A DNA stretch of 10,662 nt, taken from positions 1 through 10,662 of the forward strand of contig JADZBZ010000241.1 in assembly GCA_020851835.1 (NCBI GenBank), written 5' to 3'. Positions 1 to 7,920 of this stretch are shown here, in pieces. Each line of letters opens with the position of its first letter. The stretch's first letter is position 1. The notes below the pieces were generated by a model that worked only from the letters and a program-made list of their open reading frames with translations, had not been told where the DNA came from and did no database searches. The DNA comes from Acidobacteriota bacterium (GTDB taxonomy: Bacteria > Acidobacteriota > Vicinamibacteria > Vicinamibacterales > UBA2999). Made by a program: the position numbers and the translations under genes.

Positions 1-407
1 ACGTGCCGAAGCCCTTCAATCCCCGCGAGTTGACGGCTCGCATCCGTGCGGTGCTGCGCCGAGGCGACGCCCGGACGCCCGATCGGGAACGGCGCGTGCT
101 GAAGGTCGATGACGTGGCGCTCGACCCGGCCTCGCGCAGTGTCCTGCGCGATGGCCAGACCGTTGATGTGACCAGCGTGGAGTTCGACGTGCTGCGCGCC
201 CTGCTCGAATCAGCCGGCCACCCGGTGGCACGGGCCACGCTGGTCGAGAAGGTGCTCGAGCGGCCCTTCAACCCCTTCGATCGCAGCATCGACATGCACA
301 TCAGCAATCTGCGCAAGAAGCTCGGCCCTCGGTTGGGCGGCGAGGAGCGGATCAAGACCGTTCGCGGCTCTGGCTACATCTACACCCTGCCCGCGTCTGA
401 AGGATAG
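1..407 (+). CDS. OmpR/CpxR-family response regulator, C-terminal part (5' truncated by window)
   Basis: The reading frame is open from the first base, so this is the tail of a gene that starts upstream. The first residues read Y/V-P-K-P-F-N-P-R-E-L. This is the conserved Lys-Pro at the end of a receiver domain followed by the alpha5 helix; the phosphoacceptor Asp lies outside the window. From about residue 32 of the visible part a complete OmpR-type winged helix follows, with the beta-sheet start (LDPASRSVLRDG), the recognition helix region (DRSIDMHISNLRKKL) and the wing (IKTVRGSGYIYTL). The order and wording are closest to CpxR-like regulators. It ends in TAG 3 nt before the histidine kinase, so the two form one operon. 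Expected role: phosphorylation-dependent transcription control, with the neighbouring efflux operon as the obvious target. The family is certain; the CpxR-like subtype is inferred from the local sequence and the CpxA-like partner. Confidence 0.93.
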   Translation, partial: VPKPFNPRELTARIRAVLRRGDARTPDRERRVLKVDDVALDPASRSVLRDGQTVDVTSVEFDVLRALLESAGHPVARATLVEKVLERPFNPFDRSIDMHISNLRKKLGPRLGGEERIKTVRGSGYIYTLPASEG

Positions 408-410
408 GCC

Positions 411-1742
411 ATGCGGGGTCTCGCCCTCAAGATCTTCCTCAGCTTCTGGCTGATCTTCGTCGTCATGATCGCGTCGTTCGCGGTGGTGCCGCCGCCGGAA
501 CCCAGCCCGCGCTTCGTGGACCACGTGCAGCAGAACGGTCTGGTCGCTGCGGCACTGCTGGAACAGCACTCCGCGGAGGCATGCGACGATTACCTCGCGG
601 CGGTTGAGGTCCAGACGCATCTGAGCGTGGCGCTCTTTGATGCCGCCCGAACACCTGTGTGCCGCTCGCCGGGCGCCGACCCGGAGGCCGGCGGCGACTC
701 CGAAACGGATGGCATCCTCGACGAAAACACGGTCGCGCACATGGACATTGCGGGGCCTTCCGGCAAGCCCTATACGGCGGTCGGTGTCTTGCAAAGCGGC
801 TTCGATGCTGCCCGGATGCGCGCGCCCTTTCCGTACAACCTCGTCGCCATCGCCATCCTGGTCTCGGGCATCGTGTGCTTCGCGATGGCGCGCTACCTGG
901 CGCGTCCGCTGCGGCTCGTGCGCGATGCGAGCTACCGTCTGGCTGCCGGCGACCTCAACGCCCGCGCCGGACCGGGCGTGGGAACGCGTAACGACGAGAT
1001 CGGCGATCTGGTGCGTGACTTCGACGCGATGGCCGGCCGGCTCGAAGCGCTCCTGCACGCGCAGAGCCAGCTGCTGTCGGACATGTCGCACGAACTGCGC
1101 TCGCCGCTGGCCCGGCTCAACGTGGCCCTGGCCCTCGCGCGCCGTAAGTCGGGTCCCGAGGCCGAGAGCGACCTGGACCGTGTCGAAACGGAAGCCGATC
1201 GCATGAACGAGCTCATCGGCCACATCCTGGCGCTGGCGCGCGCCGAGAGCCACGAGACGCAGGCACCGACCCAACTGGTGGATCTCGCCGACGTGGTCCG
1301 GGGCGTCACCGACGACGCGCACTTCGAGGCGTCGCAGCAGCACAAGGTCGTGGATCTGCGTGTCGCCACGGAGGTGCGTCTGCCTGCCGACGCCCAGCTC
1401 ATCGCCAGCGCTGTCGACAACATCGTGCGCAACGGCGTGCGACACACGCCGCCCGGTTCGCGCGTCGAGGTCCTGGTGGATCGCACCGAGAGCCACGCGG
1501 TGATTCGCGTGCGCGACCATGGACCGGGCGTGCCGGCGACTGAGGTCGAGCGCATCTTCTCGCCGTTCCACCGAGTGGAGCCGGGCCGCAATCGCGACAC
1601 GGGTGGTGTGGGCCTCGGCCTGGCCATCGCGCGCCGCGCGGTGGCCGTGCACGGGGGCACGATCGCCGCCGAGAACGCCAACGGCGGTGGCCTGTGCGTC
1701 ACGGTCCGTTTGCCGCTGCACCGGTCCGCGCTCCACCCGTGA
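411..1742 (+). CDS. CpxA-like sensor histidine kinase
   Basis: A 443-residue membrane sensor kinase that phosphorylates the regulator encoded just upstream. TM1 is at about 7-27. A short periplasmic sensor region of about 110 residues (28-140) contains two Cys (58, 84) and matches no domain I recognise. TM2 is at about 142-161, then HAMP at about 161-214. The dimerisation/phosphoacceptor domain carries SDMSHELRSPLARL with His227. The ATPase domain has an N box (DNIVRNGVRHTP, Asn341), G1 (DHGPGVP, from Asp369), F box (IFSPFHRVE) and G2 (GGVGLGLAIARR, from 398). All catalytic boxes are intact and the length is normal for the family. The start is supported by GAAGGA at 399-404, 6 nt upstream of the ATG. 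The N box and HisKA wording resemble Proteobacterial CpxA. An envelope-stress or substrate signal is inferred; the ligand cannot be read from the sequence. Confidence 0.95.
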   Translation: MRGLALKIFLSFWLIFVVMIASFAVVPPPEPSPRFVDHVQQNGLVAAALLEQHSAEACDDYLAAVEVQTHLSVALFDAARTPVCRSPGADPEAGGDSETDGILDENTVAHMDIAGPSGKPYTAVGVLQSGFDAARMRAPFPYNLVAIAILVSGIVCFAMARYLARPLRLVRDASYRLAAGDLNARAGPGVGTRNDEIGDLVRDFDAMAGRLEALLHAQSQLLSDMSHELRSPLARLNVALALARRKSGPEAESDLDRVETEADRMNELIGHILALARAESHETQAPTQLVDLADVVRGVTDDAHFEASQQHKVVDLRVATEVRLPADAQLIASAVDNIVRNGVRHTPPGSRVEVLVDRTESHAVIRVRDHGPGVPATEVERIFSPFHRVEPGRNRDTGGVGLGLAIARRAVAVHGGTIAAENANGGGLCVTVRLPLHRSALHP

Positions 1743-1758
1743 CGCGCGCACGCGCGGC

Positions 1759-1773
1759 TTGACACTTCCTTAC
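1759..1773 (-). promoter_or_regulatory. Candidate CpxR/OmpR-type binding repeat
   Basis: On the minus strand this reads GTAAG-GAAGT-GTCAA, two pentamers spaced by 5 nt. It resembles the known CpxR box GTAAA-N5-GTAAA with one mismatch in the first half and one or two in the second. It lies in the only gap (89 nt) between the regulator/kinase pair and the efflux operon. A TATAAT-like hexamer (TCTAAT, 1817-1822) follows about 45 nt downstream, which would place the repeat near -60, a usual activator position. Part of the element (TTGACA, 1759-1764) also looks like a -35 hexamer, but no good -10 sits 16-18 nt after it. The operator role is inference. Confidence 0.4.
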
Positions 1774-1831
1774 ACGATCGCGATCACGCTTGACGGGCAA
1801 CCGCCGCGCGCCGTCGTCTAATCAACTAGAC

Positions 1832-3283
1832 ATGGCGATGACACTTCACGCGCGACGCGCTCCGCTGCTCCTCGTGCTGCTTTGGTCGGCCGGCTGCGCC
1901 ACCACCGGTGCGCGAGGCCTTTCCGCTCGCACCGCCGAGCCCCTCGCGTGGCACACGACGGCTGACGGCGTCCAGACCGACATCACCGATCTGTCGCAGT
2001 GGTGGACGCAGCTCGAGGACCCGATACTCACCAGCCTCATCGATCGCGCGCTCAACGACAGCCCTGACGTGCACATCGCCCAGGCCCGCCTGCGGCAGGC
2101 CCGCGCGCAGCAGGCCGAGACGGCGGTGGACCTGTGGCCGACGGTGACGGCCTCGGGCACCGGATCCACGAGACAGACCGGCAACCGCGTGTTTGCCGCC
2201 GATGGCAGCAGCAGTGTGGTCAACCGCGTCACCGGCTCCTACGGTGGGAGCATCGACGCCAGCTGGGAGCCCGACGTGTTCGGCGGCACTCGGAGTGGCG
2301 TGGCTGCCGCGACTGCGGATGTGGCCGCGACGGAAGCCGGCCTGTATGGCACGCACGTGTCGCTGGCGGCGGAGGTGGCGGGCACCTACGCCGAGCTGCG
2401 CACCTGGCAGGCGCGCCTCGGCATCGCCCTACAGAACGAGGCGAGCCAGGCTGAAACGCTCGAACTCACCGGCTTCCGCGCGCAGGCCGGACTCGTGAGC
2501 ACCGTGGACGTGGAGCAGGCGCGGGCGAATGTGGAACAGACCCGCGCGCAACTGCCGTCGCTCGAATCGAATGTGGCGCAGACCACGTTTCGGCTGGCGA
2601 CGCTCACTGGCGCTGCGGCCGGCTCGCTCACGGGATCGCTGAGCACGGCCGCAGCGCTGCCGCCCCTGCCGGCGCAGGTGGCGATCGGGATCCCGGCCGA
2701 CACGCTGCGCCAGCGCCCTGACATCCGCGCCGCCGAGCAGCGGGTGCTCGCCGAGACGGCCCGCCTCACCCAGGCCGACACCAGGCGATATCCGCGCTTC
2801 TCACTGTCTGGCACGGTGGGCGCCGAGGTCCTGACGGGGGCCGTCACCGGCGGCGCGTCGGTCGTCGCCTCACTCGCCTCGAGTGTGGCGCAGACACTCT
2901 TCGACCACGGCCGCATCCGCCAGCAGATTGCGATTCAGAGCGCCGTGCAGGAGCAGGCGGTCGCGAGCTACGAGTCGGTCGTGCTCACGGCGCTCGAAGA
3001 CGTCGAGAACGCGCTCGTGGCATTCGAAAAGAGCCGCCAGCGTCTGGAATCGCTGAACGCGGCCGCCGAGGCGGCACGCAGAGCCGCGCTGTTGGCGCGC
3101 AATCAGTACTCGGCGGGGCTCACCGACTTCCAGACGGTGCTCAGCACCGAACGTACGGTGCTGACCGTGGAGGACAGCGTAGCCGTCACCGAAGGCGACC
3201 GTGTGACGGCGCTCATTCAACTGTACAAGGCGCTCGGCGGCGGATGGACCCCCGCTCGGACGCAGACGGGGGCGACACCATGA
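1832..3283 (+). CDS. NodT-family outer-membrane efflux lipoprotein (TolC-like)
   Basis: The outer-membrane channel of a tripartite efflux pump. I chose the ATG at 1832 (483 aa); the frame is open back to a TTG at 1790, but those 14 residues (TGNRRAPSSNQLD after the TTG) would mask the signal. From 1832 the protein begins with a basic n-region, a Leu-rich core (PLLLVLLW) and S-A-G-Cys22, a lipoprotein-type signal with an imperfect -3 position. The mature part opens with WWTQLEDPILTSLIDRAL and ARLRQARAQQAE, hallmark wording of the NodT/OprM-type outer-membrane factor, and contains the two duplicated OEP domains. The second includes DTLRQRPDIRAAEQRVLAETARL and ends with RNQYSAGLTDFQTVL. The length is typical. 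It is the first gene of the four-gene efflux operon, with TGA overlapping the next ATG. No clear Shine-Dalgarno precedes 1832, so the leader may be very short. Confidence 0.93.
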   Translation: MAMTLHARRAPLLLVLLWSAGCATTGARGLSARTAEPLAWHTTADGVQTDITDLSQWWTQLEDPILTSLIDRALNDSPDVHIAQARLRQARAQQAETAVDLWPTVTASGTGSTRQTGNRVFAADGSSSVVNRVTGSYGGSIDASWEPDVFGGTRSGVAAATADVAATEAGLYGTHVSLAAEVAGTYAELRTWQARLGIALQNEASQAETLELTGFRAQAGLVSTVDVEQARANVEQTRAQLPSLESNVAQTTFRLATLTGAAAGSLTGSLSTAAALPPLPAQVAIGIPADTLRQRPDIRAAEQRVLAETARLTQADTRRYPRFSLSGTVGAEVLTGAVTGGASVVASLASSVAQTLFDHGRIRQQIAIQSAVQEQAVASYESVVLTALEDVENALVAFEKSRQRLESLNAAAEAARRAALLARNQYSAGLTDFQTVLSTERTVLTVEDSVAVTEGDRVTALIQLYKALGGGWTPARTQTGATP

Positions 3284-4562
3284 CGACCAATCCCACGCAG
3301 GCACGCGCGGACATCGCGGCCATTCTGGCGCCGCGGACACACAGAGGCTGGCGCGGCCGTGCGGTCACCTGGCTCCTCCTGGCCGGCCTGCTCGCCGTCA
3401 CGGGCGTCGCCGCTCAGCGCATGATCCAGTCGAACGACGCGGCGGCCGCTCCGCAGTACGTGACCGAGGCCGTCACGCGCGGCGACCTCGCCGTGACAGT
3501 GTCAGCGACCGGCAACCTGAAGCCGACCAACACCGTGGACGTCGGCAGCGAGCTGTCGGGCCTCGTCGTCAGCGTCTTCGTGGACGACAACGAGACTGTG
3601 AAGCGCGGCCAGGTGCTGGCGCAGCTCGACCCGCAGCGTCTGCAGGACCAGATCACGCAGTCGGAGGCCACGCTCGCCGCGACCCAGGCGCGGCTGGTCC
3701 AGACCGAGGCCACGGTCAAGGAATCGGCCGCCAGCCTCGCACGGCTGCGCGAGGTGTCGCGTCTCTCGGGTGGCAAGGTGCCGTCGCAGACCGAGATGGA
3801 GGGCGCCGAGGCCACGGCCGCCCGCGCCGACGCCGACCGGCTCAGTGCGACCGCGTCGGTGGCGGAAGCGCGCGCGGCGCTCAGCTCGGACCGTACCAAT
3901 TTGTCGAAGGCGTCGATTCGTTCGCCTATCGACGGCATCGTGCTGCAGCGTTCGGTCGAGCCCGGACAGACGGTGGCCGCGTCGCTGCAGGTGGCCACGC
4001 TGTTCACCATCGCCGAAGACCTGCAGCAGATGGAGCTCGAAGTGGACGTGGACGAAGCCGACGTGGGCCGGGTGGCGAACGGCCAGCACGCCACGTTCTC
4101 CGTGGATGCGTATCCCGCACGCATCTATGAGGCGAGCGTGACGCGCGTGGCCTACGGGGCCACGACGAGCGCGGACGTCGTGTCCTACGCCACGGTGCTG
4201 GTCGTGGAGAACGACGATCTGAGCCTGCGGCCCGGCATGACCGCCTCGGCCGAGATCGCGACCGCGTCCGTGACGGGGGCGCTGCTGGTGCCCAATGGCG
4301 CGCTCCGCTACACGCCTGCAGCGGCGGTCAGCAGCCGGGGGATCGTCAGCAGCCTGATGCCCGGACCGCCGAGACAAGGCACCGCGAGTCAGACGGAGGC
4401 GACGTCCACCGACGGCGAGAAGACGCTGTGGGTGCTGCGAGACGGCACGCCCGTAGCGGTGATGGTCGCCGTGGGCCAGACCGATGGCCGCTGGACCGAG
4501 GTGACCGGAGGCGAGCTGCGAGAAGGCGACCAGGTCACCACCGAAGCGACGGGAGCCCAGTC

Positions 4563-4566
<4 letters not shown>
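3280..4566 (+). CDS. MacA-like periplasmic adaptor (HlyD/RND membrane-fusion protein)
   Basis: A membrane-fusion protein linking the inner-membrane ABC transporter to the outer-membrane factor. The start at 3280 overlaps the upstream TGA (ATGA) and has GGGGG 7 nt before it; an alternative ATG at 3244 would add 12 residues. The 428-residue product has one N-terminal membrane anchor at about 28-46. The first lipoyl half is at about 85-118 (VVSVFVDDNETVKRGQVLAQLDP), then an alpha-hairpin rich in Ala/Glu/Arg at about 120-208. The second lipoyl half is at about 212-243 (IRSPIDGIVLQRSVEPGQTV). The beta-barrel follows at about 250-330 (MELEVDVDEADVG, LRPGMTASAEI), and the membrane-proximal domain runs to the C-terminus. 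A Ser/Thr/Pro-rich insert at about 348-380 interrupts the last domain. The combination of DVDEADVG and adjacent MacB genes points to MacA rather than an RND adaptor. Confidence 0.94.
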
Positions 4567-5344
<778 letters not shown>

Positions 5345-5345
<1 letters not shown>

Positions 5346-6553
5346 TGCTGCTCAGCACGATCGCCCTCGCCCTGAAGGGACTCTCCCGCAACCTGATGCG
5401 CTCGTTCCTGACGATTCTGGGCATCGTCATCGGGGTGTCGGCCGTGGTGACGATGGTGACGCTCGGCAACGGGACCACGCAGTCGGTCTCGGCGCAGATC
5501 GCCAGTCTGGGCAGCAACCTCCTCATCGTGATGCCTGGGCAACGTGGCGGTCCCGGCTCTGCCGGCCAGACCGCGCCTCGCTTCAAGGTGGCCGACGCGT
5601 CGGCGATCCGGGACCAGATCGGCGGCCTCGAGGTCGTCGCGCCAGGCGCGAGCCAGAACGTGACGGTCGTGGCCATGGCGAAGAACTGGACCACGTCGGT
5701 CACCGGCACCACGGCCGACTACTTCACGGCTGGCAACTGGACTCTGGCCTCGGGGCGGGTGTTCACGGCGGCTGAAGAGCGCTCCGGCGCGGCGGTGTGC
5801 GTGGTTGGCGAGACGGTGCGCTCGAAGCTGTTCGGCACCGCCAATCCGGTGGGCAGCACGATTCGCGTGAAGCAGTTCTCCTGCGACGTCATCGGGCTGC
5901 TGCAGTCGAAGGGGCAGGCGTCGATCGGCCGGGACCAGGACGACACCGTGGTGGTGCCGCTGCGCACGCTGCAGCGACGCGTGTCGGGCAACCAGGATGT
6001 GAGTCAGATCCTCGTGGCCGCCAGGGACGGCGTGGACACCGACGGCGTGAAGAGCTCGATCGAGCAGCTGATGCGCGAACGGCGCCGCATCACAACCGGC
6101 GAGAACGACGACTTCAACGTGCTCGACACGAAGGAGATCGCACAGACGATGACCGGGACGACCGAGCTCCTCACGACGCTGCTCGCGGCAGTGGCCGCGG
6201 TGAGTTTGCTGGTCGGGGGAATCGGCATCATGAACATCATGCTGGTATCGGTCACCGAGCGCACGCGGGAGATCGGCACGCGCCTGGCGATCGGCGCGCT
6301 CGAGCGCGAGGTGCTGCTGCAGTTCCTGGTCGAGGCCGTGACGCTGTCGTCGCTGGGTGGCGCGATCGGCGTCGCGCTCGCCGCCGGGGCGTCGATCGGC
6401 CTGGCGCAGCTCATGGGCGTGCCGTTTGTATTCGACCCGCAGGTCAACGTGCTGGCCTTCGTGTTCTCGGCCGGCATCGGCGTGGTGTTCGGGTACTTGC
6501 CGGCACGGCGAGCCGCCCAGATGGACCCGATCGACGCGCTACGGCACGAGTGA
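5345..6553 (+). CDS. MacB-type ABC transporter permease (FtsX-like)
   Basis: A 402-residue inner-membrane permease that pairs with the preceding ATPase. Its ATG shares the A of the upstream TGA, and GGAAGGAG at 5326-5333 gives a ribosome site. TM1 is at about 20-40 (RSFLTILGIVIGVSAVVTM). A periplasmic MacB_PCD domain of about 235 residues follows and contains GSNLLIVMPG, a characteristic strand. The C-terminal FtsX domain has three membrane segments at about 278-300, 333-356 and 367-385, with GGIGIMNIMLVSVTERTREI between the first two and YLPARRAAQMDPIDALRHE at the end, a near-canonical MacB tail. The length is normal for the split form. It is the last intact gene of the operon. There is no terminator hairpin directly after it; a purine-rich Shine-Dalgarno-like tract begins 1 nt past the stop. 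Confidence 0.96.
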
Positions 6554-6572
6554 GGAGAAGGAGGAAGGAATC

Positions 6573-6991
6573 ATGGGTCGCGTCCAACGGTGTCTTGCTG
6601 GACGGTCCGGCGCCGCTCGATCGCATTCTGGAGGCGCACACGATCGCCCCGTTCGACGACTGCGGCGGCCACGTGAACCCCCGTGCCGGATATCACTATC
6701 ACGCGGTCACCCCGTGCCTGGGCTCTGCGGCGGCGAGTAGCGCTCACGACGCCGAGGTCGGCGTCGCGATGGACGGATATCGGATCCTCACGCACGAGTT
6801 GAAGGACGGTACGACACCGCGCGACCTCGATCGCTGCCATGGCCACGACACCACGGCACTCGGCTACCAACTACCATGCCGTTGCTCCTGGCTCGAACGC
6901 CATCCTCGGTTGCCTGGGCGGTGAGGTTGGGTGCGCCTTGGAGGACTCCAGCCTCACGTGTGATGCGTTCGCCCCTCGGGAGGCCTCAACC
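6573..6991 (+). pseudogene. Frameshifted YHYH-domain protein gene
   Basis: The remnant encodes a YHYH-domain protein (a family of often exported proteins of unknown function named after the motif). Visible pieces are VASNGVLLDGPAPLDRI, FDDCGGHVNPRAGYHYHA (motif bases 6691-6702), a GVAMDGYRI strand and DLDRCHGHDTTALGY. At 6869-6870 one extra A breaks the second motif. Dropping it restores GYHYHAVAPGSNAILGCLGG and EVGCALEDSSLTCDAF in the +1 frame. A strong AGGAGAAGGAGGAAGG tract (6553-6568) precedes the ATG at 6573, but that ATG is out of frame with the YHYH reading. The usual N-terminal signal region is absent. So the gene has at least two lesions, a lost or out-of-frame 5' end and the insertion. 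The domain assignment rests on the repeated motif and flanking Cys/His pattern. Single-base indels could in principle be sequencing errors. Confidence 0.78.
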
Positions 6992-7295
6992 ATGAGGCGC
7001 GAGTCCCCGACGGGACAATCCGGCCCGCATGTCGTGGGAGTTGTGCGCGCGGTCGTGTCAGTGCTGCTCGTGGCCGGTGCGGTGTCGGCGATTGCGTTGC
7101 GGACGCCGCACTACCCCATGGGCGAGGTCAAGCTCGGACGTTCGCGAGCGGTGCGCTGGCGGCGCGCCCGCGGTCGTGAACTGCACGTTCGAGAACGGCC
7201 CGTCGGCCTGATGCGTCCGGCTGGTCGTCAACTACCTGCCGGATGGCAAGACGATCGGGCCGTTTCTTGGCATGCTGAAGACGCTGGGCTATTTG
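6992..7295 (+). pseudogene. Broken gene for a small membrane or exported protein of unknown family
   Basis: An ATG at 6992 with GGGAGG 8 nt upstream starts MRRESPTGQSGPHVV followed by a hydrophobic stretch (VVRAVVSVLLVAGAVSAIAL), a membrane anchor or signal. The next part, LRTPHYPMGEVKLG, still reads in this frame. Protein-like sequence then continues in another frame: VVNCTFENGPSA, a TGA at 7209-7211, then RLVVNYLPDGKTIGPF and LGMLKTLGYL. The two halves are therefore separated by a frame change around 7130-7180 and an in-frame nonsense codon. The 3' end runs into the start of the truncated toxin gene on the other strand at about 7295, so the natural C-terminus is probably lost. I do not recognise the family. 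It may have been translated with the YHYH gene upstream, whose repaired frame runs into it. The gene's existence is inferred from the start signal and protein-like composition. Confidence 0.5.
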
Positions 7296-7313
7296 CAGCA
7301 TGAAGCGGGACAT
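7296..7313 (-). pseudogene. vapC: vapC toxin stub, start codon plus five codons
   Basis: Four bases after the vapB stop (minus strand), an ATG opens MSRFML. VapC (PIN-domain ribonuclease) proteins commonly begin this way and continue with the catalytic Asp of a DTN-type motif. Here the next codons read QIAQRLQH, which has no PIN character and is antisense to the broken gene on the plus strand. The toxin is therefore cut after about six of roughly 130 residues. The short length limits confidence, but its position directly after vapB is exactly where the toxin belongs. Confidence 0.5.
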
Positions 7314-7317
7314 TAGT

Positions 7318-7546
7318 TTAGATATCCCGTTCCTGGACCGGCAGATCCTCGACCTCAGCCATGAACGCATCGGAAGCGACGGGCGCGGTCTCCAAGTACG
7401 ACTTCCACTCCTTCGGGCGCGGCGAGAGAATGACATCGTTGCCCCTCCTTGCGGATCAGCACCTCGTCGGTGGCAAACTGGAAGTCTTTCGGCAGGCGGA
7501 CGGCCTGGCTACGATTGGTCATGAAGACCTTGGCGGTTCGGGGCCT
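7318..7546 (-). pseudogene. vapB: vapB antitoxin pseudogene (start lost and frameshifted)
   Basis: The AbrB/SpoVT-fold antitoxin of a type II VapBC pair. From the 5' end the minus strand reads PRTAKVFMTNRSQAVRLP, KDFQFATDEVLIRKEG, then, after removal of one base from the CCCC run at 7442-7445, NDVILSPRPKEWKSYL and a C-terminal toxin-binding tail ending QERDI and TAA. The repaired product would be 75 residues, normal for VapB. The codon where the start should be (7544-7546) is AGG, 8 nt after a GGAGGG ribosome site (7555-7560). ATG to AGG is one substitution, so I infer a lost start. A downstream in-frame ATG (7520-7522) could still begin a product, but it would run out of frame after about 25 residues. 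The family assignment is strong; each lesion alone would inactivate or truncate the antitoxin. Confidence 0.85.
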
Positions 7547-7570
7547 GGCGGAATCCCTCCGAGGCCCATT

Positions 7571-7597
7571 GTGCCATATACGAATAGTATATGGCAC
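7571..7597 (-). promoter_or_regulatory. vapB operator palindrome and promoter region
   Basis: A perfect inverted repeat of 11-bp arms, GTGCCATATAC (7571-7581) and GTATATGGCAC (7587-7597), with a 5-nt centre. It lies 10 nt upstream of the vapB ribosome site, where VapB/VapBC complexes typically bind to repress their own operon. The minus strand has TATACT within it as a possible -10. It is AT-rich against a high-GC background. The operator role is inferred from position and symmetry; the symmetry itself is directly visible. Confidence 0.75.
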
Positions 7598-7647
7598 CGC
7601 TGAGCTGTATCTGTTTCGTACGCTAGAGGCCGGGAGGATTTCAAGAA

Positions 7648-7675
7648 CGCGGTGACGGGCGGGCTCGTCACCGCG
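7648..7675. repeat. Perfect 9-bp stem-loop
   Basis: The arms CGCGGTGAC (7648-7656) and GTCACCGCG (7667-7675) are exact reverse complements around a 10-nt loop. On the minus strand the stem is followed by TTCTTG, a weak T-tract, so it could be a terminator for something transcribed leftward, upstream of the vapB promoter. No such gene is identifiable. Confidence 0.5.
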
Positions 7676-7896
7676 GCCGGCCACATCACGGACACGAGCT
7701 GGTTCCACGCGCCGATGGGTCATGGGGTTGCCGCTCACAAACATGTGGCGGGCACAGCGCACACGCGCTCGCGGCAGGGCCAATGGCACGAGTACCGGGG
7801 GGGCATGTCACCGGAGGCATCGCGGGGGGCGTCTACCTCTGGCGCTCGGCCGTCCGGCGCCTGCGGCTGGCACTCCGGGTTGACCTGGAGATCATC

Positions 7897-7920
7897 GCGA
7901 ATCACGTCTACGTGATTCGC
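7897..7920. repeat. Perfect 24-bp palindrome (11-bp arms, 2-nt centre)
   Basis: GCGAATCACGT (7897-7907) and ACGTGATTCGC (7910-7920) are exact reverse complements separated by CT. The symmetry and near-absent loop suit a dimeric regulator binding site (TetR/LacI or antitoxin type) better than an RNA terminator. It lies 120 nt upstream of the DUF336 gene start. No regulator gene is adjacent in the window. Confidence 0.6.

Noticed and set aside
210..1751. Minus-strand open frame of 513 codons opposite the histidine kinase
   Set aside because: His/Arg-rich composition typical of an antisense shadow in high-GC DNA; the plus strand carries a complete kinase with all catalytic motifs.
1759..1795. 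TTGACA and TTGACG as -35 hexamers of a sigma70 promoter
   Set aside because: No acceptable -10 at 16-18 nt from either; the TCTAAT at 1817-1822 is 21 nt from the second.
3502..4377. Minus-strand open frame of 291 codons opposite the MacA-like adaptor
   Set aside because: His/Arg-rich shadow; the plus-strand adaptor has both lipoyl halves and the barrel in order.
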